A stretch of DNA of 64,000 bases from Dryocosmus kuriphilus. Taxonomy: Eukaryota; Arthropoda; Insecta; Hymenoptera; Cynipidae. Shown here piece after piece: positions 44,842 through 55,472 of the stretch. The stretch is from contig CM076194.1 in NCBI GenBank assembly GCA_038277395.1, positions 114,603,417 to 114,667,416 of the forward strand, read 5' to 3'. Made by a program: the position numbers and the translations under genes. The notes under the pieces are model-generated. The model saw only the letters and a program-made list of their open reading frames with translations, searched no databases and had not been told where the DNA came from. Position 1 is the first letter of the stretch; each line of letters begins with the position of its first letter.

Positions 44842-44899
<58 letters not shown>
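44842..44899. repeat. Poly(C) tract, 58 bp
   Basis: Uninterrupted C run on the plus strand within the 3' subterminal region of the hAT element. The glycine-rich minus frame across it (44756-44986) is an artefact of the homopolymer. Confidence 0.95.
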
Positions 44900-44977
44900 T
44901 ATAGCTCCACCATATATCCACGTAAACAGCGACACGATGCGAAGTGGGAGTGACAAAGAGATACCGTTTTTTGCCTC

Positions 44978-45074
44978 AAGGCCCATTTACAGCCTCTGCC
45001 TATTCCTCTGCTGACTTCAGCGGCGGGCAACGGGCAGCCGCTAATGTCCTCCGCAGAGGCTGTAAATGCGCCTT
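44978..45074. mobile_element. Nested hairpin MITE in the hAT element
   Basis: AAGGCCCATTTACAGCCTCT (44978-44997) faces AGAGGCTGTAAATGCGCCTT (45055-45074), with one mismatch across a ~22-bp arm. The centre has a second palindrome around AGCGGC ... GCCGCT. No flanking duplication was found. Confidence 0.65.
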
Positions 45075-45452
45075 CAGTCCTACGTCGGATCGTGTAACTG
45101 TTACGTTTTGTCTCATGCTTTCAATTTTCGTTGTGTAAAGATGTTTTACAATTCATTATGGAAAGTTTGCAGCACGTTTGTCTACAAATTTTTAGAATTT
45201 ATATAATAATTTTACGTGGTATTTGGAAAGTACCTTAAAAGCTGATGAAGTTGGGAAAATAGGATGATACATAGGTTTTATATTGAAATAACACTTATTA
45301 TATTCTTTGCAGAACTTCAAGATTTTTTATTGCAAGGAAACAGATTGAGCAATATATTATTACAATTCGCCGAGGAGATTACACTACAACTTAAAAGTAT
45401 CAGTTTTGAAATGTATTAAAAAATGGCACTCTCGCCTAAAGTAAAACAAAAT

Positions 45453-47706
45453 TTATGCGTATTTGTCATTACTCCCGATTTGTTTCAACAATGCAGTGTT
45501 CTTTTTCAAATATGTATGGAACTGCTGACAGGAATATTTTTTGAAATTGAATTGAAGCAAGATTATGCTTTTCAAGTTTTCGAAAACAAAATTGTTCCGT
45601 TCGTCGCTCCATTGAATATTGACAAGTGAAAAAACACGTTCGCAATTTGCGTTGTGACAGGGAATCGCAAAGAAATATTGAGCAATTTTGAGTATTTCAG
45701 AACATGATTCAAGACAACTGTTAGCAGAAAGAAAATCACAGACTTTTTCATTGCTACTTTTTTTGAAAAAATCATCTCTTGCCTCTTTTTCTTGCTTATC
45801 TTTTTCTTCCAAAAATTTTTTTAAATTAACAAACTGGTCGAACAGTTTTGAATCATCAATTTGAATATTTTTGGATGCGAGAAATGCAACAGATTTTTCA
45901 ACAGATTCATACCTCAACTCTTTTCCTGGCTTGAAATTTAACCATCCGAAGTCTTCCAAATGACGCAATGACTGGCTCCATTTGAGCAAATAATCACAAG
46001 ATCTTTCATACACTACAAGTATGGATTCTGTAAAGTTTTGACATTCAGTTTCTTTACCTTCATTTGTCAGCTTCTGCAATTTCTGCTTGACTGCGAATGG
46101 TATAAATTTCGAATTGAGTCTTTCAGTCAAAGTCTCCGATACTTCGTCAATGATTTGCAAAACTTCCAGAACAGAATTGTCTTCGCGTTCGATGCTTTTG
46201 ATTTTATTGTGAAAAACATTCATAAGTGAACTTATAAACAGCAATTGCAATTCCGCAAAATCATCTTTGAAAAACCTCTCTAAAATAATTGGCGGATGGT
46301 CAGTGGATAAAAAAAATGATTTCAGAGCTGGAAAAATTTGTAAAATTCGATCAACGCTTGGCATGAGGGTTAGCCATCGTGTTTTGCTGTGAGACAGCAG
46401 TTTTCTGTACTCCACTTCAACGAAATCGCAAAAATCCTTTAATTGATTTGTCCGAACGGTGTAAATCGAGAAGTGATTGAAAATTTTCATTACAATAGAT
46501 TCAATGTCGAAAGAACCGAACCGATCTATACCATGGTGAGCTGAATTGTTCATGACATGGCCTGAACACCCAATGCCAATGATATTTTCGTTGATTTCAC
46601 GCCTTAAATAAGTCAAGACGTTCTCTCCTTCTTTGCGATTCAGCCCACCAAAGTTTGTGTTGATATTATCGCCTCCGTATGCGACCAGTTTCTTAGTCAA
46701 AACATGTTTATCCAATTCACTTTTTATCATGTTGGCAATAGTTTGAGCTTTTTCATGAAACGTTTCTTTAATATTTAACAATTTGACAACTATCCCTCCT
46801 TCAGCAGGATCAAAATATTGGACTATTAATGGGAACATTTTCAAATTACCATGATTACTCGAATCAGTGCCTATACTAAAGAAAGGTGTTTTTTTCAAAT
46901 CTTGCACTACCATTTCAATAGAATGAACAGATAGAACCTGATTTACAATAGCTTCAGTTTTTGTGCGTCCGCAAGAAACATTTTTTTCCTACATGAGAAT
47001 CGCCAAAGAGTGAACGAATGAGTTGACTTGTGCAGTCCATGGATCTGTAGCTTTGATGATGTTTTATGGTGTGGTATGCCAAAGTTCCTTCAGCTGCCCA
47101 AACTGCATGTGCCTCTGTTGCTGATTTTTGATAAGTGAAGTTCAACATGGAACGCGAAGTAGATGCGTCTTGCACTTTTTTTGAATGTTTTGGGGTAGCG
47201 AGGTGTTGGTCCAGATCACGTTTTCCTACAATTTCACGAGAGCAATCAGGCAATATTTTATGATTAAATTTTACAAGGATGAACCTGAAAAGGAAGCCTG
47301 AAATCTGCGCATTTTGTTTCAAAATTTTTTCTACAACAAAATTGAAATTTTATAATTTCTGCAAAATTTTCAATGCAAACAATTTGCAGGAATGTGTGCT
47401 ACCAGGCTCAGGGAAGGTAAAACTTTGACAGCTCATGCCAAAAAACAAAAAAAGGCCTTCTCAAAGCGGCGGAAGAGAGTGAAAAACCAAAACAAACAAA
47501 AACAAAAATGGAAAAAAGCAAAAATACAAACCACTATTTGCAACTGACACCTCACAATTACAAACAATGCAATGAGCAAAATATGAAGATTGCCCTTTGC
47601 AAAAACTACGAGAATAAGTTTTCCTCAACTCCTCTGTAAATGTACACTTGCGTTTGATTGATTTCGGCGTGGTTTTCAAGCGTTTGCGATCGGGTGACTC
47701 AGACAT
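45453..47706 (-). CDS. hAT-superfamily transposase with BED-type zinc finger (spliced, one frameshift)
   Basis: Cut-and-paste DNA transposase acting in the nucleus on the ends of the element that carries it. The start at 47706 is the first Met of exon 1 and is followed by basic, NLS-like KRLKTTPKSIKRK. Exon 1 gives the finger's cysteines (CIVCN) and ends at about 47532. A 306-bp intron (47226-47531, GT...AG) keeps the frame, and exon 2 continues with DLDQHLATPKH, completing a CxxC...HxxxxH BED finger. From 46913 to 45453 a 486-codon frame covers the catalytic domain: D candidates in IGTDSSN and YGGDN, the RW motif in SKTRWLTLMPS, and the C-terminal dimerisation segment with NANCERVFSLV. Near 46981-46987 one extra A in a 7-A run (minus strand) shifts the frame before this long frame resumes, so the copy is disabled as read. 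Total length near 650 codons is normal for hAT transposases. Sequencing error in the homopolymer is possible. Confidence 0.85.
47226..47531 (-). other. Intron of the hAT transposase
   Basis: On the minus strand, a donor (GTTTGT) follows the codon part G of a Gly. An acceptor ATTGTAG precedes GAAAACGTGATCTGG. Removing it splits a Gly codon in phase and joins the two halves of the BED finger. The donor is a weak match, which lowers certainty. Confidence 0.65.
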
Positions 47707-48159
47707 TATGCCGTGTTAATTGTCACAAGCTTGTTATTGTTGTCCCTTACGAGTTGGCTGTTTTGTTACAGATTGACTGATTGACAATCTGCATAAAAAA
47801 GTCAGCTGTTATAGAAATACACAAAAACAACGCTATGTATGTGACAGTATGCATACATAGCAAACCGAATAACGAGACGCAATCGGCAATCGTCCCATAT
47901 TTCTAGGGAATTTTACCGTATTACGCGTGCTAAACTGATTGCGCGTCCTCTATACGTGTCGCGACCAACTGCAAGCGCGGGCGCTTTCGAATGTTTAAGT
48001 CTAGAAACTCATTTCGGAAAAATTGCAGGTGCAACCTGTTTTTTCGTCAAAAACGCGAAAAATACGGACATTTTACAAAAAATACGAACTAACGGACACA
48101 GAGCTGAAAAAACGGACATGTCCGTATTAAAACGGACGCCTGGTCACCCTGCTCAGAAA

Positions 48160-48922
48160 GTATATTCTTTATAAAACGACTTCGCGGGACGGCGTCCTTA
48201 AAAAGTCTTTAATACTTGGGAAAATTCTCAAGAAAGCGAAACCTTTCAGCATAAATCACCTTACATTCAAAATTATATGTTTCAATCCTTTGAGAAAGTC
48301 TTCTCATATTTTTAATCAAGTGTTGCTATCAAAAATTAGCTAAAAGAAAAATAAGAAAGTACCTCATCAATATAGAATACACACAGAGAAATCCAAAGTT
48401 TTTTAAAATCCTAAAATTGGATAAAACGTTGCAGACATTTGACAACTATCAATGTAGTAGTCAACAAAGTTGTCAACTATTTTTAGCGTATTTTTCTGTG
48501 TATAAGTTACGATACAAAAAGGTTAATGTATATATAGTAATAAATATAAAATAAATATAGTAAATAAAGTGGAAAATTTTCATTGAGAGCTCATGAGATG
48601 AAAACAGTCAGAGATGTTGAAAGAAGGATTAATTATCAGCTGCAATATCTATACTCGTGCCTTGATTCGCGTAAGGACTCACGGACTTGATTCTATCGAC
48701 ACCTGTCTCTATGGTGGTTGCAAAATTCAAATGTTACCTATTCAGAATGGAGAAATACCTATAGAAGTACCTAATACTCACTCTCTGTGTTTGCACACGG
48801 CCAGTTCAACCCATGGTTCGTATAGATAAACGTATAGGTATAATCTTTTCCGAACTTTATAAACTCATACGATGCAGAATTCCAGAAACACTTAATACAG
48901 ATACATAAAATATGTATAGAAC
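48160..48922. other. Spacer; possible small element with ACACAGAGAAA ends
   Basis: ACACACAGAGAAATCC at about 48371 and TATTTTTCTGTGTATAA at about 48488 are weakly inverted, suggesting a ~130-bp MITE. A 71-codon plus frame (48614-48829) has no recognised motif. Confidence 0.35.
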
Positions 48923-49513
48923 CAAAATTGTTTATCTTAAAAAGATCTACAAATTTTTTATTAACTATTTTTTGATAAAATGCATGGTTTTTGTTTTTAA
49001 TCGAGAAAACGTTATTAAAAATCGAAAATTCAAATTTCCCGCCAAACTATGCAAGAAACGGAAAAATGATAATAAACAAAGTTGTTGGCCTGAAAAAGAT
49101 CTACAAATGTGCTCTTTATCATTTTTTTTAGCAGACGCGTAGTTTTTGAGTTATTCGTGAAATATGTTATGAAGTATAAAGAAAACCACTTTTCAACATA
49201 ACTATGCAAGATATGAGAAAATATTAACAAGCAGAATTTTTCACCTTGAAAAGAGAGAATGATGAGAATGTATTCCTTAAGGGCGATAGAGCCTTAAGTA
49301 AAACAATTTCTTTTGTAATTTTTAATTTAAAGATTTATATGATCGATAAACACCGAGCGCGTAGCGCGAGATAAATAACCTATCGAGCGCGAAGCGCGAG
49401 TGCCGTAAATAAAGTATCGAGCGCGAATCGCGAATCCCAACAGACGCGCGCCCTAGGCGCACTCATACTTCGCGCGAAGCGCGCGAGGAGAATGTGCCCG
49501 CGAAGCGGGCAGA
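48923..49513 (-). mobile_element. Hairpin-head element, head half only
   Basis: It runs in reverse from a break inside the third internal repeat (about 48923) to the head GCCCGCGAAGCGGGCAGA at 49513. The tail with the trinucleotide tract is missing. A second deletion at about 49252 removes the segment between the first internal repeat and the ACATTCTCATC copy. It shares GTTGTTGGCCTGAAAAAG with the 34.1-kb copy. Confidence 0.85.
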
Positions 49514-50367
49514 TTGTTTTGCTCAAAGAAGGCTCACCGTATGCCACTGTCAACATTTTAAGTGTTTTGGAGTACTTAATTCCCCCTTTTACACAAAATT
49601 TGATGCAAGTTCTCTGATCTATTCTTTTCAACAGCAGAAAATCGTAGATCACAGCAAACACTTCTAACCTTTACGCCCCTCGTAAACAAACTAAAAATGC
49701 TATACACTTGAAACTGTGCACATATGTTCGGGACAAGTGTACCAATATAAAATTTTAAAAAAATTGAAGATCGAATGTACGTGGCACGCGAAATTTGAAA
49801 AGACACTTTACTTTTTGAACACACCTCGTATACACTACCGGTACCCAGAAAAAATTCTTAAAGGTTTTGTAAAAAACATTTAAGCATAACAAAGGGCCCA
49901 TTTACTAATTGCAAATACATAATAAAGAAGTGACTCTTCACCCAAAAATTCGGAATGAGTATACTCAAAAATTAAGAAAATTGCTATCGAATTTTTGGGG
50001 TGATTACGATATATCCGTAACGACAAAGTTTTCAGACGGTTTACGATAGGATTTTTTGCAAAAAAAATGTACCCGAAACTTTTAAATCGATATCTCGAAC
50101 CTGAGAAAATATCTTTATGCTGATGAAGCCGTGGATATAAATATTATCAAAACTAATCGAACTTCAATGGATTGGACTTTATTAAAGAAAACTATGGAGG
50201 TAGAGGAAGCGATCCCGAATGTGGCGCAGAAACTAACTTGGCGCCAGATTGAATTTATTTATGTATTACGTAATAACTGGTGAAAAAATTTCAGTATTTA
50301 AAGTCACCATTTAATATTTATCCGAAAATGTTTAGTCAAGTTTTTTTTTTGACATTTTGTAATTATC
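49514..50367. other. No gene recognised
   Basis: Minus-strand frames of 80-90 codons at 49380-49824 overlap the hairpin-head copy and show no motif. The rest is AT-rich. Confidence 0.4.
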
Positions 50368-50375
50368 ATTAAAGC

Positions 50376-50525
50376 CAGGGACGCACAGGGGGGGGGGGCA
50401 AGTGGGTTTTTTACCCCGGGCCCCGCTTAGACCTATTCACACTAAGAAAAACAGAAGATGATGATTCCAAAGAAAGACCTCACATTTTTCTGCTCCGGGT
50501 CTCATGAAACCTCTGTGCGCCCCTG
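50376..50525. mobile_element. hAT-type MITE with 8-bp TSD ATTAAAGC
   Basis: The ends CAGGGACGCACAGG and CTGTGCGCCCCTG form imperfect inverted repeats around 150 bp. ATTAAAGC flanks both sides exactly (50368-50375, 50526-50533). An 11-G run lies just inside the left end. No coding capacity. Confidence 0.85.
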
Positions 50526-51567
50526 ATTAAAGCCATTTGTTGTGATAGTTGTTTACTTTGTCGACACATGAAATGTGTTAATTTGGAAGAAGATCCAACT
50601 GAAATATGTTGAACATGTAAATTTTGTTAAAATGATTTCTAATTTACATATTTTGAATTGTTAATTCATAAAATTATAACACATAGGCACACAAAAAAAA
50701 TTCAAGCAGTTTTTGGAAAAAATTGTATCCCTATGGATTTTGAGCCACTGAATGCTAATTTGAGGTGAAAGTAGCACCTTCCTGGGAAAATTTTGGACGT
50801 AACCTCGAAAAACATTATTATCGAGTACATTAGGATTAAATAAAGAGAAAGAAGAAACATAAAACTGTAAATTACTATTGTTTAATTAGCAATTTTAGCC
50901 TGAAATATTTTTTTCTAAAGATTACATTTATAGTTATCTTTCAAACTTAGTTACAATTAACAATAAGATTATTTCCTCGATTTTGTAAATCATTCTTAAA
51001 AATGCATGGTAAGAGAGCTAAGGGAATAAAATGATTTAAACGAAATTTCGAGAGAAGAACAAATAACTTGTTTATTTAAAGTACTCTGCATGATTTACGT
51101 ATTTAATTCACATCTATATTTATAAACATTTTTTTAGTTTTACGATGAATTTAATACATTTTAATTTTTACTATGACAAATTTAATGCAGGATGATCCGA
51201 AATGAAGAAATATTTTAAAACCTGATAAAAACTGCAATTTTGCACACTTTTTCCAAACTTTGAAAGGGTCCCGGATATCAAAGGGTGTTTAACGTTTAGA
51301 TACTTTTTTTCGATGCCAAATTACAGAGTTTAAGCCGCACGTGCACCACTTTTGGAATTATTTTTACGAAAATTTATACATAATAACCTGAAAATAAAAA
51401 TTAAGTTAATTCAACAATCCCTCCAGACATTTTTTTCTTTTTGGTCTTAAAAAAATTGTGAGGCATCACTGACAAGATTTCCAAAGAAAAAACCGAGAGG
51501 TGTAAGCCCTTTTGGGTTAAATTCAATCAAAGCCCATCGTGTGGAGTAAGAATCTTAAATGGTCGCA
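50526..51567. other. AT-rich spacer
   Basis: Nothing recognised on either strand. Confidence 0.45.
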
Positions 51568-51701
51568 TGAATTAGAATCCTAATGTTCGGCTGCGCAGAC
51601 TGGTATTTTATTGCTCGACTACCCGAGCTAGAATTTTATTGCACGGCGCGGAGTTAGAATTATATTCCACGTACGCACGAGTTGGAATCATATTTCTCAC
51701 A

Positions 51702-52637
51702 TACGAGGTGTGTCCGAAAACTATCCGAACTGCGTTCATATCTTCGCTCCAGAGCGCTCCAGCGGCCTCTGCGGGGTATGAGCGTAACCAGTAGTCCCTC
51801 ACGAACTCCCTAAATGCCGTAGTTACCGGCCGGACGCCTTGGGTCGCTTGCGGCGTGTGTTTATGTCCAACGTGCTTTTTCCGTTCGTCGCATTTGTGTA
51901 CTGCTGGAAATGACAGAAAGAAGAGATCAGCGAATTTGCATCAAGTTTTGTTTCGATCTCGGCAAGAGTTGTACCGAGACTATTGAAATGATACAGAAGG
52001 CCTTTGGGGACAAATGTATGGGCATAACACAGATAAAGGAGTGGTACAGGCGATTTAAAAATGGCCGCACATCTGTTGACAGTGACCCTCGTTCTGGCTG
52101 ACCTCTGCTGACAACAACACCGGAAAACATCGAGCGTTTGCGACTTGCAATTGAAGCTGATCGTCGATTGGCTGTTCGTGAAGTAGAAAATGATATAAGT
52201 TGAAGTTCTGAAAAGAATGCGTGATGCTGTGAGAAGAAAACGACCGCGTTTCTGGTCAAGCGGTGACAGCTGACTTCTTCACCACGATAACGCGCCAGCG
52301 CATTCATCGAACCTTGTGCAGCAATTTTTGGCGAAACACAAGATTGCACAGCCTCGCCAGCCTCCGTACAGTCCCGACATAGCTCCCTGCGACTTTTGGT
52401 TGTTCCCAAAATTAAAAATGGCGCTTAAAGAAAAGCGGTTCGACAGCATCGAGACGATTCAGAGTAATGCGATGCGCGAGTTGAAGGCCATTCCAAAATC
52501 TGCGTTCGAGGACTGCTTTAAGATTTGGAAGCACCGCTGGGACCGCGAAGGACGCCACGGCCCGGATAACGAAAAATAGCACCAACGCGGAGATACCAAC
52601 GCAGGTGGGATAGTTTTCGGACAGTGTTTTGAAATAT
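51702..52637 (+). mobile_element. Mariner element, internally deleted
   Basis: The left end starts TACGAGGTGTGTCCGAAAAC at the TA target. The right TIR, reading GGATAGTTTTCGGACA (about 52608-52623), is the reverse complement of the left TGTCCGAAAACTATCC. The last ~12 bases of the right end no longer match the left. The element is about 0.94 kb, against about 1.3 kb for complete mariners, because part of the transposase gene is missing. Confidence 0.85.
51910..52579 (+). pseudogene. Mariner transposase remnant (D34D type)
   Basis: It starts at the ATG at 51910. The N-terminal helix-turn-helix DNA-binding part is present to the stop at 52101 (RICIKFCFDLGKSCTETIEM, EWYRRFKNG), and the same frame resumes after that TGA with RLRLAIEADRRLAV. 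A deletion then removes the first catalytic Asp region. The C-terminal part carries HHDNAPAHS and YSPDIAPCDFWLFPKLK, with 34 residues between the two Asp, the D34D spacing of mariners. It ends at the stop at 52579. Stops and the deletion make it non-functional. Confidence 0.9.
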
Positions 52638-52819
52638 AAACGAAGGAAAGATAAATGAAAGATAATTGCGCATCATATTACACCGAATCTCGAGTTGGAA
52701 TTACATTGCATGAAAGATCTAGTTGGAATTATTGCAATAAGTTGTCGCTTGAGTTAGCATTATGTGAATAGGAGGCGTCGAGATAGTTGATTACTGAAAG
52801 ACAAAAAAAGAGAACTTGG

Positions 52820-53540
52820 AAAGGTCTAAGTTTTTAATTTGTGCATTCGGTGCTCTCTATTCTGTTTATTAATTGTTCATAACAATTACTCGCACCTTCA
52901 ATTATATGCCATAATGAAAATCTGCATCTTAACCATAAATTAATTAATTATACTTAATGGTATACATTAGTTAATTGTTCTTTTTTTCTGTTATTTATTG
53001 TTATTTCATTAATTGTTTAGTTATCCTAGTATACATCTAAACTGTATGCTACTTGTTTCTCAACTATTTTTTTATTATAAAATTAATAAAAACGTAATGG
53101 CATACATTAGTTAACTGTTCTAAAATTCAATAAATTTTTAACCTTTAACCGCGGCAGCCACTAATTTAAAACCCGACAAAATATCTGCAATTAAGTATTT
53201 CAATAGTATTCAATAATGTTTACTTATATATGGAGCGGCATCCATTAGTTAATTATTCTAAATTAAGATTTCGATCATATTTGAAAAACTATTAACAAAT
53301 AGTATTACCACCGCAAAATGTATGCCACTAATTTTTTTAACATTTACTACGGCTATAAAATCCAAACTCTCTTCGGCATACATTAGTTAATTTTTTTTCA
53401 CTTTTTTATAAACTTTAACTCTTATATATTAACCCTTACTATCTCTTGGATTTGGATGCCATGTTATTTTCGGTAAAAAGTAGTACACAAAGAATGCATT
53501 AAAGTACACAGCATACATTAGTTAATTGTTCTAATTTCGC
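52820..53540. repeat. ~138-bp degenerate tandem repeat, five or more units
   Basis: The word GGCATACATTAGTTAATTGT, with few mismatches, occurs at 52958, 53098, 53236, 53374 and 53509, spacings of 140, 138, 138 and 135 bp. A second landmark, ATGCCACTAATTT, recurs in the other half of the unit. It is AT-rich, satellite-like and diverged. Confidence 0.85.
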
Positions 53541-53814
53541 GAAAATTTCAACATTTTCAATTTTCAAAATGGCGGGTAGTATCACGCGTGGCCCTTGGAA
53601 AATAGGTTTATTGTACTTGTTTTGCACATAGAACACAATATGTCATTAGCAATATGTCATTAGCTACCGGTCTATAAAATCTGACAGATTGTGTGTCACT
53701 AAATAATTTGTGCATTCAATAGTCATTGTTTCTAATTTGTCATCAATCTATTCCCCTTAACCTTTAATTATGGTAAGAAAAATAAATTTGTTCTGAAAAG
53801 AAAAATATCATTGC

Positions 53815-54443
53815 TGTTTAATTGAATTTATAATAAATAAAGAAAATATTGATAGTAATAATTAACTTAAAGATGACAAGTCAGAGGAGAGAGGTGGGCC
53901 AAATGGAAGAAGAACAATCTTGATACGAGAGAAAACAAACGATGTTTATTACATGGCATAAAAAACTTCCACTCAGCGAATGGAGGAAAAAGCCCTTTAT
54001 AGCTCTAAAGTAAAATGAGGAAACACTCACATACATGCTCACAGTAATCTAAAAGGAAACACCATCAATCCAGAAAGGAACACAACCGATCCGCGGGAAA
54101 ATGCAGAAAATGCTGACAAGAATAATTACTACAAAGGTGGGACAGCCACCTTTGTAGAACGCCAAAAGAAAACGAACTACTTTGAAAACTGAATTCGCCT
54201 CCCGAAACAGCACTACTCACTCTGAGCTTTCATGCTCGACTCGTCAAAGTTTTCCATCAAGATAATAAACCTTAACCCCTTCATAGTCTCGCTTGAGTGG
54301 ACGAGGCATGTCTATAAACCTTGTACCGTTCGAACTCAAGGGAAAGCGATCTTTCTTAACAATCACAAAATACATTAAATTAACTTGAATTAATTAAGAG
54401 AAAAAATCTAAAATAATTAGTATTAGGAATATTGTTCCAAACA
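53815..54443 (-). repeat. 3' LTR of the BEL/Pao element
   Basis: It starts TGTTTAATTG and ends AACA on the plus strand (TG...CA). At 629 bp it is shorter than its partner, mainly because ~45 bp between two ATAAACC words has been lost (near 54320). Confidence 0.92.
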
Positions 54444-54660
54444 ATCCGCCCGCCTTCGTCCGCAGGACGAACAAAAAGCGCATCAATACATACACCATTT
54501 CCGGATCTGAGATTGTTTGAGATAGATAACTATGAGTGCATAAAGTCCATTCAGAACTGAGACACGAATTGGTAACTCGACACGAATCCACGATGAGGCA
54601 TTCTTCCATGATTGCGCTTGAGTTTTTAAGTCAAGCAGCAATGATGGGTAAAATCAATCT
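54444..54660 (-). pseudogene. BEL/Pao integrase C-terminal remnant
   Basis: A minus-strand frame next to the 3' LTR keeps fragments typical of the end of a BEL integrase. Upstream (54660-54860) only traces of the start of the catalytic core remain, so the central core with its DDE residues is mostly gone. A purine-rich stretch (plus CCGCCCGCCTTC, 54446-54457) directly next to the LTR is the likely polypurine tract. Confidence 0.6.
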
Positions 54661-54860
54661 CAACTAAAGGCTGTGCTAGGCCACCACTAACAGGTGTTAC
54701 AAATTGGCGCAATCCCTCTGATGAGCGGTGCCCCCGGCCATTTATTGTACGTGCAATAATCGGTCCAGCATAATCTAAGCCAGTAATGTTGAAAGGTCGA
54801 GAAGGTGCATGACTCGATATTTAGGACGATCGCCCATTAATTGTGACGCTAGGCGGGGTT

Positions 54861-55364
54861 TTACACTTTGACAAATACACAGTTTCTGATTTCGGACTTA
54901 ACTAAGCATGATTTACCTAATATCCACGCATGTCGGAGTAACAAACTTAGAGGTAAGGTGCGTCCACCATGAAGAGAGGAAATGTGTGCATGGTGAACGT
55001 AAAGACGACTGAGAGCCGAAGAATATGGTAAAATTGGAGGGTGCTTGATTTCGCAAGACAGGTTAGCGTGTGACAAGCGACCTTCAACTCGCAATACACC
55101 GTCTTCATATCCCACAGAAGGATTTAATTTTCTAAGTGGATTCCTCTTAGGTAGAGATCCCTTTGTGCTCAACAACGCGATTTTTGAATGAAAGTGTTGT
55201 GCTTGAGCCAAACGAATAATTACGATACGGGCGTCCAGAAGCTCTGATGTTGTGAGGAAGGAAGCAGTGGCAAACTCTCCATTTTTTCGTTTGCGTAATC
55301 TTAAGAGAGGACGACGGTAATACGCTGCAACTCGGATCAGCCGAGTTAGAGTTGAAAATCGCAT
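54861..55364 (-). pseudogene. BEL/Pao integrase N-terminal (HHCC) region
   Basis: A 167-codon minus frame with ILPY..LSRLYVHHAH, SSLHGGRTL and RHAWILGKSC, the His pair and spacing usual for the integrase zinc-binding domain of BEL elements. One of the following Cys positions is replaced in NCVFVKV. It sits downstream of RNase H and is separated from it by frame breaks. Confidence 0.8.
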
Positions 55365-55472
55365 TAGTATTTCAGGCTCACTTGATTGGCCTTGTGTATG
55401 TAATATTTGCCGAATGTCTGGCTGTTTTGGACACTCTTCTGCAGAAAGAGTGAGCCATTTGGAACCATGTCA

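Larger units (their letters stand above)
44800..48151 (-). mobile_element. Autonomous hAT element, near intact, 8-bp TSD CTCAGAAA
   Basis: Ends TAGGGTGACCAGATGG (44800) and, on the other strand, CAGGGTGACCAGGCG (ending 48151) form short terminal inverted repeats. CTCAGAAA is present on both sides (44792-44799, 48152-48159). It spans 3352 bp and carries a two-exon BED-finger hAT transposase on the minus strand. Near the left end it holds a C58 run and a nested ~97-bp hairpin. The identical 8-bp duplication and long frame suggest a fairly recent insertion. Confidence 0.92.
51568..52790. repeat. ~28-bp minisatellite split by a mariner insertion
   Basis: Units begin with GAGTTAGAAT/GAGTTGGAAT-type words at about 51569, 51597, 51625, 51651 and 51679, and again at 52692, 52720, 52751 and 52780, spaced 26-31 bp. 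The intervening 51702-52637 is the mariner element, so the array existed before it. Confidence 0.75.

Noticed and set aside
44756..44986. Glycine-rich 76-codon frame
   Set aside because: The polyglycine is the C58 homopolymer read on the minus strand.
45423..46229. Plus-strand 60-68 codon frames
   Set aside because: Antisense shadows of the hAT transposase frame.
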